This document shows, in pieces, positions 1-7,680 of a DNA stretch of 64,000 nucleotides. The DNA comes from Pseudomonas citrullilanati (lineage in GTDB: Bacteria; Pseudomonadota; Gammaproteobacteria; Pseudomonadales; Pseudomonadaceae). Numbering within the stretch: the stretch's first letter is position 1; each line of letters opens with the position of its first letter. The stretch covers positions 56,658-120,657 of the forward strand of contig NZ_JAUQOP010000014.1 of assembly GCF_030580855.1 (NCBI RefSeq), in the 5' to 3' direction. Made by a program: the position numbers and the translations under genes. The notes beneath the pieces are model-generated. The model searched no databases. It was not told the origin of the DNA and worked only from the letters and a program-made list of their open reading frames with translations.

Positions 1-413
1 ATCGCCAGGTCGAAGCCCGGGCCGATCAGGTACGACTCGTTGTCGCCTTCGCCGAACTCATAGGTCATCGCCAGCAGCACGTCCTTGATCGGCCCCACGG
101 CCAGCTTCTGGTCGAACAGCTTGCCGAACGACAGCCGTGGGCTGAACTCGCCGTAATAGGTGTTCGGGCCGGCATTGCTGTCTTCCATGCCGTTGTAGAA
201 GATCCGATCGAGGAAGAAGAAGTTGTCCCCGTATTTCCAGGCGTCGGCGTGCTCGAACGTCACGGTCTGCTGGATGCGCGGGTTGACCTGGAAGTCCTTG
301 CCGTACAGGTAGGTCAGGCTGTTGTTCTGCCACTGGAACAGGTCGTCGGCCATGGCCTGGCCGCCGGCCAGCAGGGATCCGGCGATCAACAACGGGGTGT
401 ACTTACGTTTCAT
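1..413 (-). CDS. Tsx-like nucleoside-specific outer-membrane channel, 3' end cut by window edge
   Basis: About 137 residues are visible. An N-terminal signal peptide (charged MKRK, hydrophobic core, cleavage near AMA-DD at residue 22) is followed by a stretch rich in aromatic residues alternating as in beta strands (FQWQNNSLTYLYGKDF, YGDNFFFLDR, TYYGEFSPRLS). These are typical of the Tsx/OmpK family of nucleoside-specific porins in the outer membrane. The gene follows puuD on the same strand, so uptake of purine nucleosides or of a pathway intermediate is a reasonable role. The family call rests on the N-terminal third only; the substrate is inferred from context. Confidence 0.7.
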   Translation of the reverse strand, partial: MKRKYTPLLIAGSLLAGGQAMADDLFQWQNNSLTYLYGKDFQVNPRIQQTVTFEHADAWKYGDNFFFLDRIFYNGMEDSNAGPNTYYGEFSPRLSFGKLFDQKLAVGPIKDVLLAMTYEFGEGDNESYLIGPGFDLA

Positions 414-668
414 TCGGTGTGCTCTCAAAGGTAAGGGGCTGTGTTTTTGTTATTGGCGTCAGGGTGCGACGCCTTTTTCTTTACGAAAGAAACAACCGTA
501 TGGTCAGCTTTTTGTGGGTGACAAAGGCTGACCGCAAGCGCTGGGCCAGAGCCTGTGGGCGAAGTGTGTCCGTTGGGGGCTGGTCAGGTGTCCAGGCGAG
601 GGCAGGTCGGCCGGCCAGGTGCCGGTCGACCTGCGTCACGCAGGACGAGGGAGCGGTTCGACGCAGGG

Positions 669-1970
669 CTACTGGGTGCGTGCGCCCTGGTTGATCCACG
701 TACCGATCAGGTCACGTTCCTGTTGGGTCATCTGGGTGATGTTGCCCAAGGGCATGATCTGATTGGTCACGGCCTGGGCCTGGATGCGCGCGGCCTGTTG
801 CTGGATCTGCTGCGGCGTGTCGAACATCACCCCGGCCGGGGCCGCGCTGAACAGCGGACTGGTGGGCTTGGCCGAGTGACAGACCGAGCAACGTTCCTGG
901 ATCACGCTGTGGACTTTCTCGAACGACGGGGCCTGGGCACTGGCGGCCTGTGCCGGCGCAGGGGCAGGGGCGGCCGGTGCCGTCGCAGGTTTCGCACCAC
1001 CCCCCACGGCCGTTTCCGGCAGCGGTTGGTATTCAATGGCGGCAGGCGCCTTGGCCACGTCAGGGGCCGTGGACAGTGGCTTGGGCCCGGTGACATACGC
1101 CAGGCAAATCATCGCCAGGGCGCCGACCGGCAGGGTCCAGGCGAACCGGTTGCTGTCATGCCGGGTGTTGAAGTAGTGGCGCACCAGCACCGCGGCCACG
1201 GCGATGCCGGCCAGGATCAACCAGTTGTACGGGCTGCCGTAGGTGCTCGGGAAGTGGTTGCTGATCATGATGAACAGCACCGGCAGGGTGAAGTAGTTGT
1301 TGTGTCGCGAACGCAGCAAGCCCTTGGCCGGCAGCGCCGGATCGGGCGTGCGGTTCTCGGCGATGGCGGCCACCAGCGCGCGCTGCGCCGGCATGATGAT
1401 GCGGAACACGTTGCCGACCATGATCGTGCCGATGACCGCGCCCACGTGCAGGTAGGCACCGCGGCCGCTGAACACCTTGCTGAAGCCGTAGGCTGCCGCG
1501 ATCAGCAGCACGAACAGGATCAGGCCGAGCAGGGCGGGGCGCTTGCCCAGGGCCGAGTCGCAGAGAAACGAGTAGATGAACCAGCCGGCGAACAACGAGC
1601 CGATGCCCAGGGCGACGCCTTGCGGGCCACTCAGGCCGCTGCCGGGTGCCAGCAGGTAGACGGTCGGGTTCCAGTAGAACACCACGCACAGCAGGGCGAT
1701 ACCCGACATCCAGGTGAAGTAGGCTTCCCACTTGAACCAGTGCAGGTTGTCCGGCATGGACGGCGGGGCGAGCTTGTATTTCTCCAGGTGGTAGATGCCG
1801 CCACCGTGGATGGCCCACAGGTCCCCGGCGAGGCCGTTCCTGGGGTTGACGCGATTGAGGTTGTTTTCCAGCCAGACGAAGTAGAACGACGCGCCGATCC
1901 AGGCCACGCCAGTGATCATATGAACCCAGCGGATGCTCAGGTTCAGCCATTCCAGCATATGTGCTTCCAC
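669..1970 (-). CDS. puuD: Urate hydroxylase PuuD (membrane urate oxidase with cytochrome c domain)
   Basis: Oxidises urate to 5-hydroxyisourate at the inner membrane and passes electrons to a fused cytochrome c. Residues 1-290 hold about eight hydrophobic segments of the PuuD N-terminal domain (WVHMITGVAWIGASFYFVW near 15-33). A Pro/Ala-rich linker follows (310-345). The C-terminal cytochrome c domain has CSVCH at 361-365 and a likely axial Met in QIMPLGN near 406. At 433 residues it has the length of full PuuD. The start used is GTG with GAGAGG upstream; an ATG four codons later also has GGAAG at good spacing, so the first four residues are uncertain. It lies downstream of allA in the purine operon. 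Confidence 0.93.
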   Translation of the reverse strand: MEAHMLEWLNLSIRWVHMITGVAWIGASFYFVWLENNLNRVNPRNGLAGDLWAIHGGGIYHLEKYKLAPPSMPDNLHWFKWEAYFTWMSGIALLCVVFYWNPTVYLLAPGSGLSGPQGVALGIGSLFAGWFIYSFLCDSALGKRPALLGLILFVLLIAAAYGFSKVFSGRGAYLHVGAVIGTIMVGNVFRIIMPAQRALVAAIAENRTPDPALPAKGLLRSRHNNYFTLPVLFIMISNHFPSTYGSPYNWLILAGIAVAAVLVRHYFNTRHDSNRFAWTLPVGALAMICLAYVTGPKPLSTAPDVAKAPAAIEYQPLPETAVGGGAKPATAPAAPAPAPAQAASAQAPSFEKVHSVIQERCSVCHSAKPTSPLFSAAPAGVMFDTPQQIQQQAARIQAQAVTNQIMPLGNITQMTQQERDLIGTWINQGARTQ

Positions 1971-2022
1971 AGTCTTTACCTCTCGCCCGTCACGCTTGTT
2001 TTCGCGTGATCGGACGCTTCTC

Positions 2023-2526
2023 TTATTGGTGGGGGGCGAGGATCAAACACTCATCCTCTTTGAAGAAATGCTCATCGCAGTTATTGCCTGTGCCACTGCG
2101 ATCAACCACCAGGAAGTCATCCCGCTTTTCGATCGTCAGCACCGGGTGGTGCCAGACGCCGCGATGGTAATTGATGCCCTGCCTGCCGTTGGTGACGAAG
2201 GCGCGGGCCAAGCCTGATACAGGTGCATCGCCAAGTGGCGCGACCACGATCAGAAAGGGGTTGCCGAGCAGCGGAATGAACGCCTGGCTGCCCAGCGGAT
2301 GACGCTCCAGCATGCGCACGGTCAGCGGCATGTCCAGCGCGTCGGCGCGGAAGATGCTGATGATCGCCTTGTCGTCCGGCTGGGCGGTTTCAACCGTCGC
2401 CAGGCGATGGAAGCGCATGGTCGAACCGTTGTTGATCATGAAGTGATCGCTGCCGTCGGTTTCGATCACGTCACCGAACGGGGCGAAGGCTTCTTTGGTC
2501 AAGGGTTCGATCTTGAGTGTGCGCAT
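2023..2526 (-). CDS. allA: Ureidoglycolate lyase
   Basis: Splits ureidoglycolate, the product of allantoicase, into glyoxylate and urea: the last step of the allantoin branch. The 167-residue cupin-type protein has the family signatures HPLGSQAF (76-83), GINYHRGVWHHP (117-128) and a C-terminal FLVVDR strand (138-143). Length is normal. It lies between alc and puuD on the minus strand; the 109-base gap to alc is filled by a REP doublet. Its glyoxylate product feeds the gcl operon about 35 kb away. Confidence 0.93.
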   Translation of the reverse strand: MRTLKIEPLTKEAFAPFGDVIETDGSDHFMINNGSTMRFHRLATVETAQPDDKAIISIFRADALDMPLTVRMLERHPLGSQAFIPLLGNPFLIVVAPLGDAPVSGLARAFVTNGRQGINYHRGVWHHPVLTIEKRDDFLVVDRSGTGNNCDEHFFKEDECLILAPHQ

Positions 2527-2561
2527 GTTGGCTTCTTATCCAAAATTCTGTGTTGTTCGTT

Positions 2562-2631
2562 CTGTGGGAGCACAGCTTGCTGGCGATGGCGCCAGTACTA
2601 ATGTCATCGCCGGCAAGCCGTGCTCCCACAG
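2562..2631. repeat. REP doublet between alc and allA
   Basis: Two inverted REP units: CTGTGGGAGCACAGCTTGC and, 30 bases on, GCAAGCCGTGCTCCCACAG. They fold into one long hairpin in the alc-allA intercistronic gap. Confidence 0.85.
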
Positions 2632-2635
2632 GAAG

Positions 2636-3631
2636 TTACTTAGCGACCTTGCCCAGCACCCGCAGGCGACTCACGCCACCGTCCGGGAACACGTTCAGGC
2701 GGATGTGGGTGATCGGCCCCAGGGCCTTGATCTGCTCGGCGAAGGTGTGTTCGGCGTGCATTTGCAGTTTCTGGCTCGGCAGCAGTTCGCGCCAGAACAG
2801 CGATTGGGTTTCGATCTGGCTGTCGGTGCCGCCCTTGACGAATGCGCCCTGGATCGAGCAGCTGTCCGGGTAGTTACCCTTGAAGTGGAGGGTGTCGACG
2901 ATGACTTTCTCGACGATGCCCGCATGGCCCAGGGCGACGATCACCCAGTCATTGCCGGGTGTGCGGCGACGGGCGGTTTCCCAGCCGTCGCCCATGTTCA
3001 CGCCACGGCCCGGGTTGAGGATGTTGCTCATGCGACCGAAGTGTTCGTCGGAACAGGCCAGGGCACGGCCACCATTGAGGGCGGCGGCCAGGTCGATCTG
3101 CTCGTTGTCGCCCACCGCCGACCAGTCGCGGTGTGGAATGCCGTAGACGCGCAAGCGGGCCACGCCGCCGTCGGGGTAGATGTTGAAACGCAAGTGGCTG
3201 AAGGCCTGCTCGTTGCTGATCTCGTGGTAGTGGTGGCTGTTGCCTTGCAACTCCACGGCCGAGAGCACTTCGGTCCACTGGGTGTTGTCGTCCGGCTCGC
3301 CTTCGGCCAGGAAGCAGGCTTCCAGGGACGCCGACGGTGGATAGTTGCCAGTGAAGAATGAAGTGTCGATGTCCACGCCCTTGATGGAGCCCGCCACGCC
3401 CAGGCGGATCACGGCGCTGTCGTAGCCTTCGAAGCGCTTGCGACGCGACTCCCAGCCGTCCATCCACTTGCCATTGTCATCGAACACGCCCTCCTTCCAC
3501 ACGGCCGGGGTCGGCTGGAACAGGCGGTTGGCGTCGGCGAACCAATCATCGGTGACCGAGATGATCTTGGTGCCCAGGCGGGCGTCGGCCAGGTTGACGA
3601 ACTTCTCGAACGGTACGGCGTAAGCTTTCAT
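2636..3631 (-). CDS. alc: Allantoicase
   Basis: Hydrolyses allantoate to ureidoglycolate and urea. The 331-residue protein is a clear internal duplication, as in the family. GWESRRKR (59-66), FFTGNYP (92-98) and [13 protein letters not shown] (152-164) recur as GWETARRR (216-223), HFKGNYP (249-255) and [13 protein letters not shown] (315-327), one beta-jelly-roll domain per repeat. The only Shine-Dalgarno-like stretch is AAGAAGA directly before the ATG, which coincides with an AANAANAA motif. uraD lies upstream and allA downstream. Confidence 0.95.
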   Translation of the reverse strand: MKAYAVPFEKFVNLADARLGTKIISVTDDWFADANRLFQPTPAVWKEGVFDDNGKWMDGWESRRKRFEGYDSAVIRLGVAGSIKGVDIDTSFFTGNYPPSASLEACFLAEGEPDDNTQWTEVLSAVELQGNSHHYHEISNEQAFSHLRFNIYPDGGVARLRVYGIPHRDWSAVGDNEQIDLAAALNGGRALACSDEHFGRMSNILNPGRGVNMGDGWETARRRTPGNDWVIVALGHAGIVEKVIVDTLHFKGNYPDSCSIQGAFVKGGTDSQIETQSLFWRELLPSQKLQMHAEHTFAEQIKALGPITHIRLNVFPDGGVSRLRVLGKVAK

Positions 3632-3638
3632 TCTTCTT
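3631..3638 (-). promoter_or_regulatory. AANAANAA (Hfq/Crc-type) motif over the alc start
   Basis: On the minus strand AAGAAGAA runs into the A of the alc ATG. It fits the A-rich motif bound by Hfq with Crc in pseudomonads to block translation of catabolic mRNAs. Function is inferred. Confidence 0.4.
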
Positions 3639-3695
3639 GTCTGCCTTTGGGTAAGTGGGCGGGGGATGCTTGCAGGCGCTGGATCCGGCTGCTCG

Positions 3696-4211
3696 CTAAA
3701 GGGTCAGTAGTCGGAACAACGCGATCTTGTTGATCTCCGCCAGCGCGCAGTTGAACTCGGTGTCTACCGGGTTGTGGATGCGCGTTTCGAATGCCGCGAG
3801 GATCTGGTGCCGGTTGCTGCCTTTTACCGCCATGATGAAGGGAAACCTGAACTTGGCCTTGTAGGCGTCGTTCAGCTCGGTGAAGCGCTGGAACTCTTCG
3901 GTCGTGCATTGGTGGATACCGGCGCCGGCCTGTTCGTTCGTGCTGGCTTCGGTCAGTTGGCCCTGGACGGCGGCTTTGCCGGCCAGGTCCGGGTGAGCGT
4001 TGATCAGCGCCAGTTGGCTGGCGTGATCGGCGCTCAACAGGATGTCGCTCATGCGCTGGTGCAGGGTTTCGATCTCATCGATCGACGGGTCCTGGCCCAG
4101 GTCAAACGCCTTTTCGGCCACCCATGGCGAATGTTCATAGATGTCGGCGAACGCTTCGACGAATGCCTCGCGGCTCAAGGTCGAGGGCTTGAGGGTCTGG
4201 AACGCGGTCAT
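3696..4211 (-). CDS. uraD: OHCU decarboxylase
   Basis: Decarboxylates 2-oxo-4-hydroxy-4-carboxy-5-ureidoimidazoline to S-allantoin. The 171-residue all-alpha protein carries the conserved [12 protein letters not shown] segment (70-81, catalytic His73), [13 protein letters not shown] (86-98, with Glu88) and [15 protein letters not shown] (117-131). Its ATG overlaps the puuE stop by four bases (ATGA), so the two are probably translationally coupled. In this urate route it acts after hiuH. Confidence 0.95.
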   Translation of the reverse strand: MTAFQTLKPSTLSREAFVEAFADIYEHSPWVAEKAFDLGQDPSIDEIETLHQRMSDILLSADHASQLALINAHPDLAGKAAVQGQLTEASTNEQAGAGIHQCTTEEFQRFTELNDAYKAKFRFPFIMAVKGSNRHQILAAFETRIHNPVDTEFNCALAEINKIALFRLLTL

Positions 4212-5149
4212 TTCGACGCCCCCGGTTTCGCCGCGTCAGGGCAGGGATGGACTTGCTGCCAGTGACGGGCGATGTCGACGCGGCGGCTGAACCAGACCTG
4301 TTCGTGGCCCTTGGCGTATTCGAGGAAACGCTTGAGCGATGCCAGGCGCGCAGGGCGGCCGATGAGGCGGCAATGCAGGCCGATGGAGAGCATCTTCGGC
4401 GCTTCGGCACCTTCGGCGTACAGCACGTCGAAGGCATCCTTGAGGTATTGGAAAAAGTCGTCGCCGTTGTTGAACCCCTGCACCTGGGTGAAGCGCATGT
4501 CGTTGGTGTCGAGGGTGTACGGGATCACCAGGTGCGGCTTGCCATGGGGCGTGTTCGGTTCCCAGTAGGGCAGGTCGTCGTCGTAGGTGTCGCTGTCATA
4601 GAGGAAGCCGCCTTCTTCCATCACCAGCCGGCGGGTGTTGGGCCCGGTACGGCCGGTGTACCAGCCCAGCGGGCGCTCGCCGGTGATTTCGGTGAGGATG
4701 CGGATCGCTTCGAGCATGTGCTCGCGTTCCTGGGCTTCGTCCATGTACTGGTAGTCGATCCAGCGGTAGCCATGGCTGCAGATTTCATGGCCGGCGGCGA
4801 CCATGGCGCGGATCACGTCCGGGTGGCGCTGGGCGGCCATCGCCACGGCGAAGATGGTCAGTGGGATGTCGAATTGCTTGAACAGCTTGAGGATCCGCCA
4901 GACGCCGGCACGGCTGCCATACTCGTAGAGCGATTCCATGCTCATGTTGCGCTCGCCCTGCAGCGGTTGCGCCGCGACCATCTCCGACAGGAACGCTTCG
5001 GATTCCTTGTCGCCATGCAGGATGTTGCGCTCGCCGCCTTCCTCGTAGTTGAGGACGAAGGACAGGGCGATACGGGCGTTGCCCGGCCACTTGGGATGGG
5101 GAGGGTTACTGCCGTAACCGATCAGGTCGCGTGGGTAGTCAGCGCTCAC
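4208..5149 (-). CDS. puuE: Allantoinase PuuE (polysaccharide-deacetylase-like)
   Basis: Hydrolyses allantoin to allantoate. It belongs to the metal-dependent carbohydrate esterase 4/NodB fold rather than the amidohydrolase allantoinases. HEICSHGYRW (121-130) carries the metal-binding His pair and FVLNYEEGGERN (31-42) matches PuuE. I chose the GTG at 5149 (313 residues, beginning MSADYPRDL). AAGGAAG stands six bases upstream, whereas the ATG at 5176 has no ribosome site and would put that site inside the gene. It is the first gene of puuE-uraD-alc-allA-puuD-porin. Confidence 0.95.
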   Translation of the reverse strand: MSADYPRDLIGYGSNPPHPKWPGNARIALSFVLNYEEGGERNILHGDKESEAFLSEMVAAQPLQGERNMSMESLYEYGSRAGVWRILKLFKQFDIPLTIFAVAMAAQRHPDVIRAMVAAGHEICSHGYRWIDYQYMDEAQEREHMLEAIRILTEITGERPLGWYTGRTGPNTRRLVMEEGGFLYDSDTYDDDLPYWEPNTPHGKPHLVIPYTLDTNDMRFTQVQGFNNGDDFFQYLKDAFDVLYAEGAEAPKMLSIGLHCRLIGRPARLASLKRFLEYAKGHEQVWFSRRVDIARHWQQVHPCPDAAKPGASK

Positions 5150-5160
5150 TGCAGTCTTCC

Positions 5161-5168
5161 TTCTTGTT
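5161..5168 (-). promoter_or_regulatory. AANAANAA motif touching the puuE ribosome site
   Basis: AACAAGAA on the minus strand runs directly into the GGAAG ribosome site of puuE. A Hfq/Crc complex bound here would block initiation of the first gene of the operon. Assignment is by motif only. Confidence 0.45.
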
Positions 5169-5230
5169 CGAACCATGTAGGTGGCGCCCCGGGGGATGGA
5201 TCTTGGGCTGGCGTCACGACGATGGGCTGA

Positions 5231-5240
5231 TTGTATACAA
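5231..5240. promoter_or_regulatory. TTGTATACAA palindrome, puuE side of the puuE-hiuH gap
   Basis: A perfect ten-base palindrome about 82 bases upstream of puuE. The form TnGTATACnA is typical of GntR-family operators. Identical copies lie before the purine permease and in the gcl/glcG gap. No matching regulator gene is in the window. Confidence 0.65.
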
Positions 5241-5424
5241 CTTTATGTGCGATTTGTAAGCCCGAATTTTCGCATTTTTCACAACGGCCAGGCCCGGGCC
5301 TGCACTGCAAGAAATCTGCCCGGTTGGTCAATTAACAGGAAGAAGCTTAGCGTATCCGCTGGTTCAGCGGCGAATCCGCATCCGGCGCGCAAGGGAGGGG
5401 ATCGGGAATAAATATCTATTTTTT

Positions 5425-5436
5425 ATTGTGTACAAT
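5425..5436. promoter_or_regulatory. ATTGTGTACAAT palindrome upstream of hiuH
   Basis: A one-mismatch copy of the TTGTATACAA palindrome, 127 bases before the hiuH ATG and 185 bases from the puuE-side copy. The whole 413-base divergent gap (5150-5562) holds these two sites, an AT-rich patch at 5409-5455 and no other gene. Confidence 0.6.
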
Positions 5437-5562
5437 TTTCTTTTAAAGTGTCTTAATTCGTTCATCGCCGCGTCCTTCGTGCTTCGAAACGGTGCGGCTT
5501 GTCTTTCAACTGATTCAGGAGGCGTCGGGCCGGACTGCCCTGCAGCGAGGCACGCACAAGCA

Positions 5563-5916
5563 ATGGGACGTTTGACTACTCATGTTTTGGATGCTGCACA
5601 CGGTTGCCCGGGCAGCTCGATCAAGGTCGAGCTGTACCGCGTGGAAGGGGCCCAGCTGCAGCTCGTCGCCAGCGCGTCGACCAACAGCGATGGCCGTTGC
5701 GATGCGCCGTTGCTGCAAGGGGACGACTACCGCTCGGGTGTCTACCAGATTCAATTTCACGCCGGCGATTACTACCGCGCCCGGGGCGTCCAACTGGCCG
5801 AGCCGGCCTTCCTGGACGTGGTGGTGCTGCGCTTCGGCATTTCAGCCGAGCAGGAGCACTATCACGTGCCCCTGCTGATTTCACCCTACGCCTATTCAAC
5901 CTATCGAGGCAGTTGA
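5563..5916 (+). CDS. hiuH: 5-hydroxyisourate hydrolase
   Basis: Hydrolyses 5-hydroxyisourate, the PuuD product, to OHCU. The 117-residue transthyretin-like protein has the N-terminal LTTHVLD (His7), GRC with Arg45, HYHVPLLISPYAYSTY (99-114, His101) and the diagnostic C-terminal YRGS. The frame stays open upstream to a GTG inside the operator, but homology begins at MGRLTTHVLD, so the ATG at 5563 is used. It is divergent from puuE and shares its regulatory gap. Confidence 0.95.
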   Translation: MGRLTTHVLDAAHGCPGSSIKVELYRVEGAQLQLVASASTNSDGRCDAPLLQGDDYRSGVYQIQFHAGDYYRARGVQLAEPAFLDVVVLRFGISAEQEHYHVPLLISPYAYSTYRGS

Positions 5917-5974
5917 TCCCCCAAGCAGCCGCCTGGTCCTGGAAGCGATTGCGCATGTAGCTTCTCTGGTTTTC

Positions 5975-6001
5975 GCCCGCTCACACTGCGGGCTTTTTTT
6001 T
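5975..6001 (+). terminator. Rho-independent terminator after hiuH
   Basis: GCCCGC-TCACACT-GCGGGC followed by eight T on the plus strand, between hiuH and the convergent gene ending at 6009. Confidence 0.9.
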
Positions 6002-6008
6002 GCGCGGT

Positions 6009-7571
6009 TCACAGCCTGGCATTGTCGTCCCGGATGATGAAGACCGTGTCCGGGTAGCCGGCCTGGATTTGGCAACCGCCCTTGAGCCAGATGATCTCGC
6101 CCCTGTCGTGGGCCCTCCTGACGGCGCTCGCGGCGGTTTCTCCGACCTGCAGATCCAGGCTGACGCTGGTCGTGTTCGGATCGGTGTGCGGTGGCAGATG
6201 TATCTTCTGGCCCCGGGTGCGATGCAGGCTCATGAAAAACAGGTAGTCATGCCCTCTTCGGCTGAATACCAAGGCGGCAAAACTGGTGAGCGTGCTGGGT
6301 TCGAAGACGGTATAGCCATTACGCGTCAAGACATCGGCCATGAAGCGCTTGATGTCCGTGGGCGAGTAAGTCGAGGCCACGTAGTCCCATTGCTGCTGGA
6401 ACCGCTGGGGGTCGAAGTCCAGGCGATCCAGGGACCTCATCGACACCGTGCTGGGCAGGTGGATCGAGCGGGCGTTGCCCGTGGTGGGCGGTAAGGTCGG
6501 GGTAACCGTTAGCATCAGCAACGGATCGGACCATTGTGGATGCACCGAAGGCGCGCCGGTTTGCCAACCGTGGTAGATCTGCCGGAGCGCAGTCAACCCC
6601 GCGGCATCGGCAACGGATGCACCGTTCGCGAGCTCGAATTGTTTCCTGGCGACGTTCTCCGCCGTCCTGGCAAATAATTCAGGAAAGGCCTCCTTGACGT
6701 AATCCGTCAATGGCTTGTCGAAGGGAAGCCTCGGATCGATTTCCCAGCGATTGTCGGGCGGCACGCGCATGGCGGCGCGGGGTTGCTCGTCGGGGGTACT
6801 CTTGAGGACGATCTCCAGCGTCTCGAATTCGTAGCGTGGATGGTCAGGGGCCTGGATATAGGTGATCGGGTAGTCCCGTGCGTCGCTGCGCGTCAGCACC
6901 TTGTAAGGGATGCCCTCCACGGTGATGAAGGCGGACCCTGCCAGTGGGCCAGGCAGCAGTTCCCAGTGTGGCTTGAACGGCTCGATGGCGGTGTTCGCGC
7001 GCTTGGGGGCAACCGCCTGCGAAGGCTCGTCGTCCAATGGCCGTCGGCGCGAAGTGCTGGGTTGGGAAGCATCGCCTGGCGCCATGGCATCGTCCGGAAC
7101 GCGCCGCCACAGAAGGCTGCCTTCCACTTGTTCGAGGCGCGGCCCGGAGGCATTGAGCTCGGTGCTCGACCGGGCCCTGAAGTGGAGTTCGGCGTCTTGA
7201 CCCAGGAGCACCGTCCCGCCTTCCTGGAGGTCGACGTAGCGGCGCCCCTTGAAGGTCCGGATCCCGCTGGTCGCGTCCGGCTCCGAGAGCTTGAACAGCA
7301 GTTCCGGGAGCAGGTGGTAATTGTCCAGCGAGCGTTGCGCGGCGGGCCCGCCGGGCGACGCCTGCGAGGCGATTTCACGCACCTGGACAATCACCGGCGG
7401 ACGTTCGGCTGGCATCGTCGGGTTCGCCGACGACGTGGCATCGCCAGGTAGCGGGGCCGTGTTCCTGAAGGGCAGGCCGGGCGGCGTTTCCGGGGTCGTG
7501 TCGCGACTGAGCGGGGATGTGTCGGAGGACGACGATGACGTTCCCAGCCGGGTGTTCTTCCTTGGGCTCAT
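6009..7571 (-). CDS. Unknown 520-residue protein, Ser/Thr/Pro-rich N-terminus (effector-like)
   Basis: I do not recognise the family. Residues 1-60 are rich in Ser, Thr and Pro with no hydrophobic signal, a composition common at the N-termini of proteins exported by type III systems. A second low-complexity stretch lies at 160-195. Between and after these are two short related modules (FKGRRYVDLQEGGTVLL at 107-123 and FITVEGIPYKVL at 215-226) that may be a repeated beta domain. A globular region rich in aromatic residues follows to the end (about 280-520). There are no membrane helices. It sits 109 bases downstream of the RTX-type gene on the same strand, so the two are probably a pair. An exported effector or a partner of the RTX protein are both possible. 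Confidence 0.5.
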   Translation of the reverse strand: MSPRKNTRLGTSSSSSDTSPLSRDTTPETPPGLPFRNTAPLPGDATSSANPTMPAERPPVIVQVREIASQASPGGPAAQRSLDNYHLLPELLFKLSEPDATSGIRTFKGRRYVDLQEGGTVLLGQDAELHFRARSSTELNASGPRLEQVEGSLLWRRVPDDAMAPGDASQPSTSRRRPLDDEPSQAVAPKRANTAIEPFKPHWELLPGPLAGSAFITVEGIPYKVLTRSDARDYPITYIQAPDHPRYEFETLEIVLKSTPDEQPRAAMRVPPDNRWEIDPRLPFDKPLTDYVKEAFPELFARTAENVARKQFELANGASVADAAGLTALRQIYHGWQTGAPSVHPQWSDPLLMLTVTPTLPPTTGNARSIHLPSTVSMRSLDRLDFDPQRFQQQWDYVASTYSPTDIKRFMADVLTRNGYTVFEPSTLTSFAALVFSRRGHDYLFFMSLHRTRGQKIHLPPHTDPNTTSVSLDLQVGETAASAVRRAHDRGEIIWLKGGCQIQAGYPDTVFIIRDDNARL

Positions 7572-7680
7572 TGAAATTCCTTTTCCTTGATCTGAAAGCA
7601 GCCATTGGAAAATGGATCCTCGCCGAAACGGGATGCACCCGTGCGGTACATAGGTATGGCACGGGAATCTCCAGGGAGGA

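Noticed and set aside
5428..5562. N-terminal extension of hiuH
   Set aside because: It would start inside the regulatory palindrome, lacks a ribosome site there, and does not resemble a signal peptide or any HIU hydrolase N-terminus.
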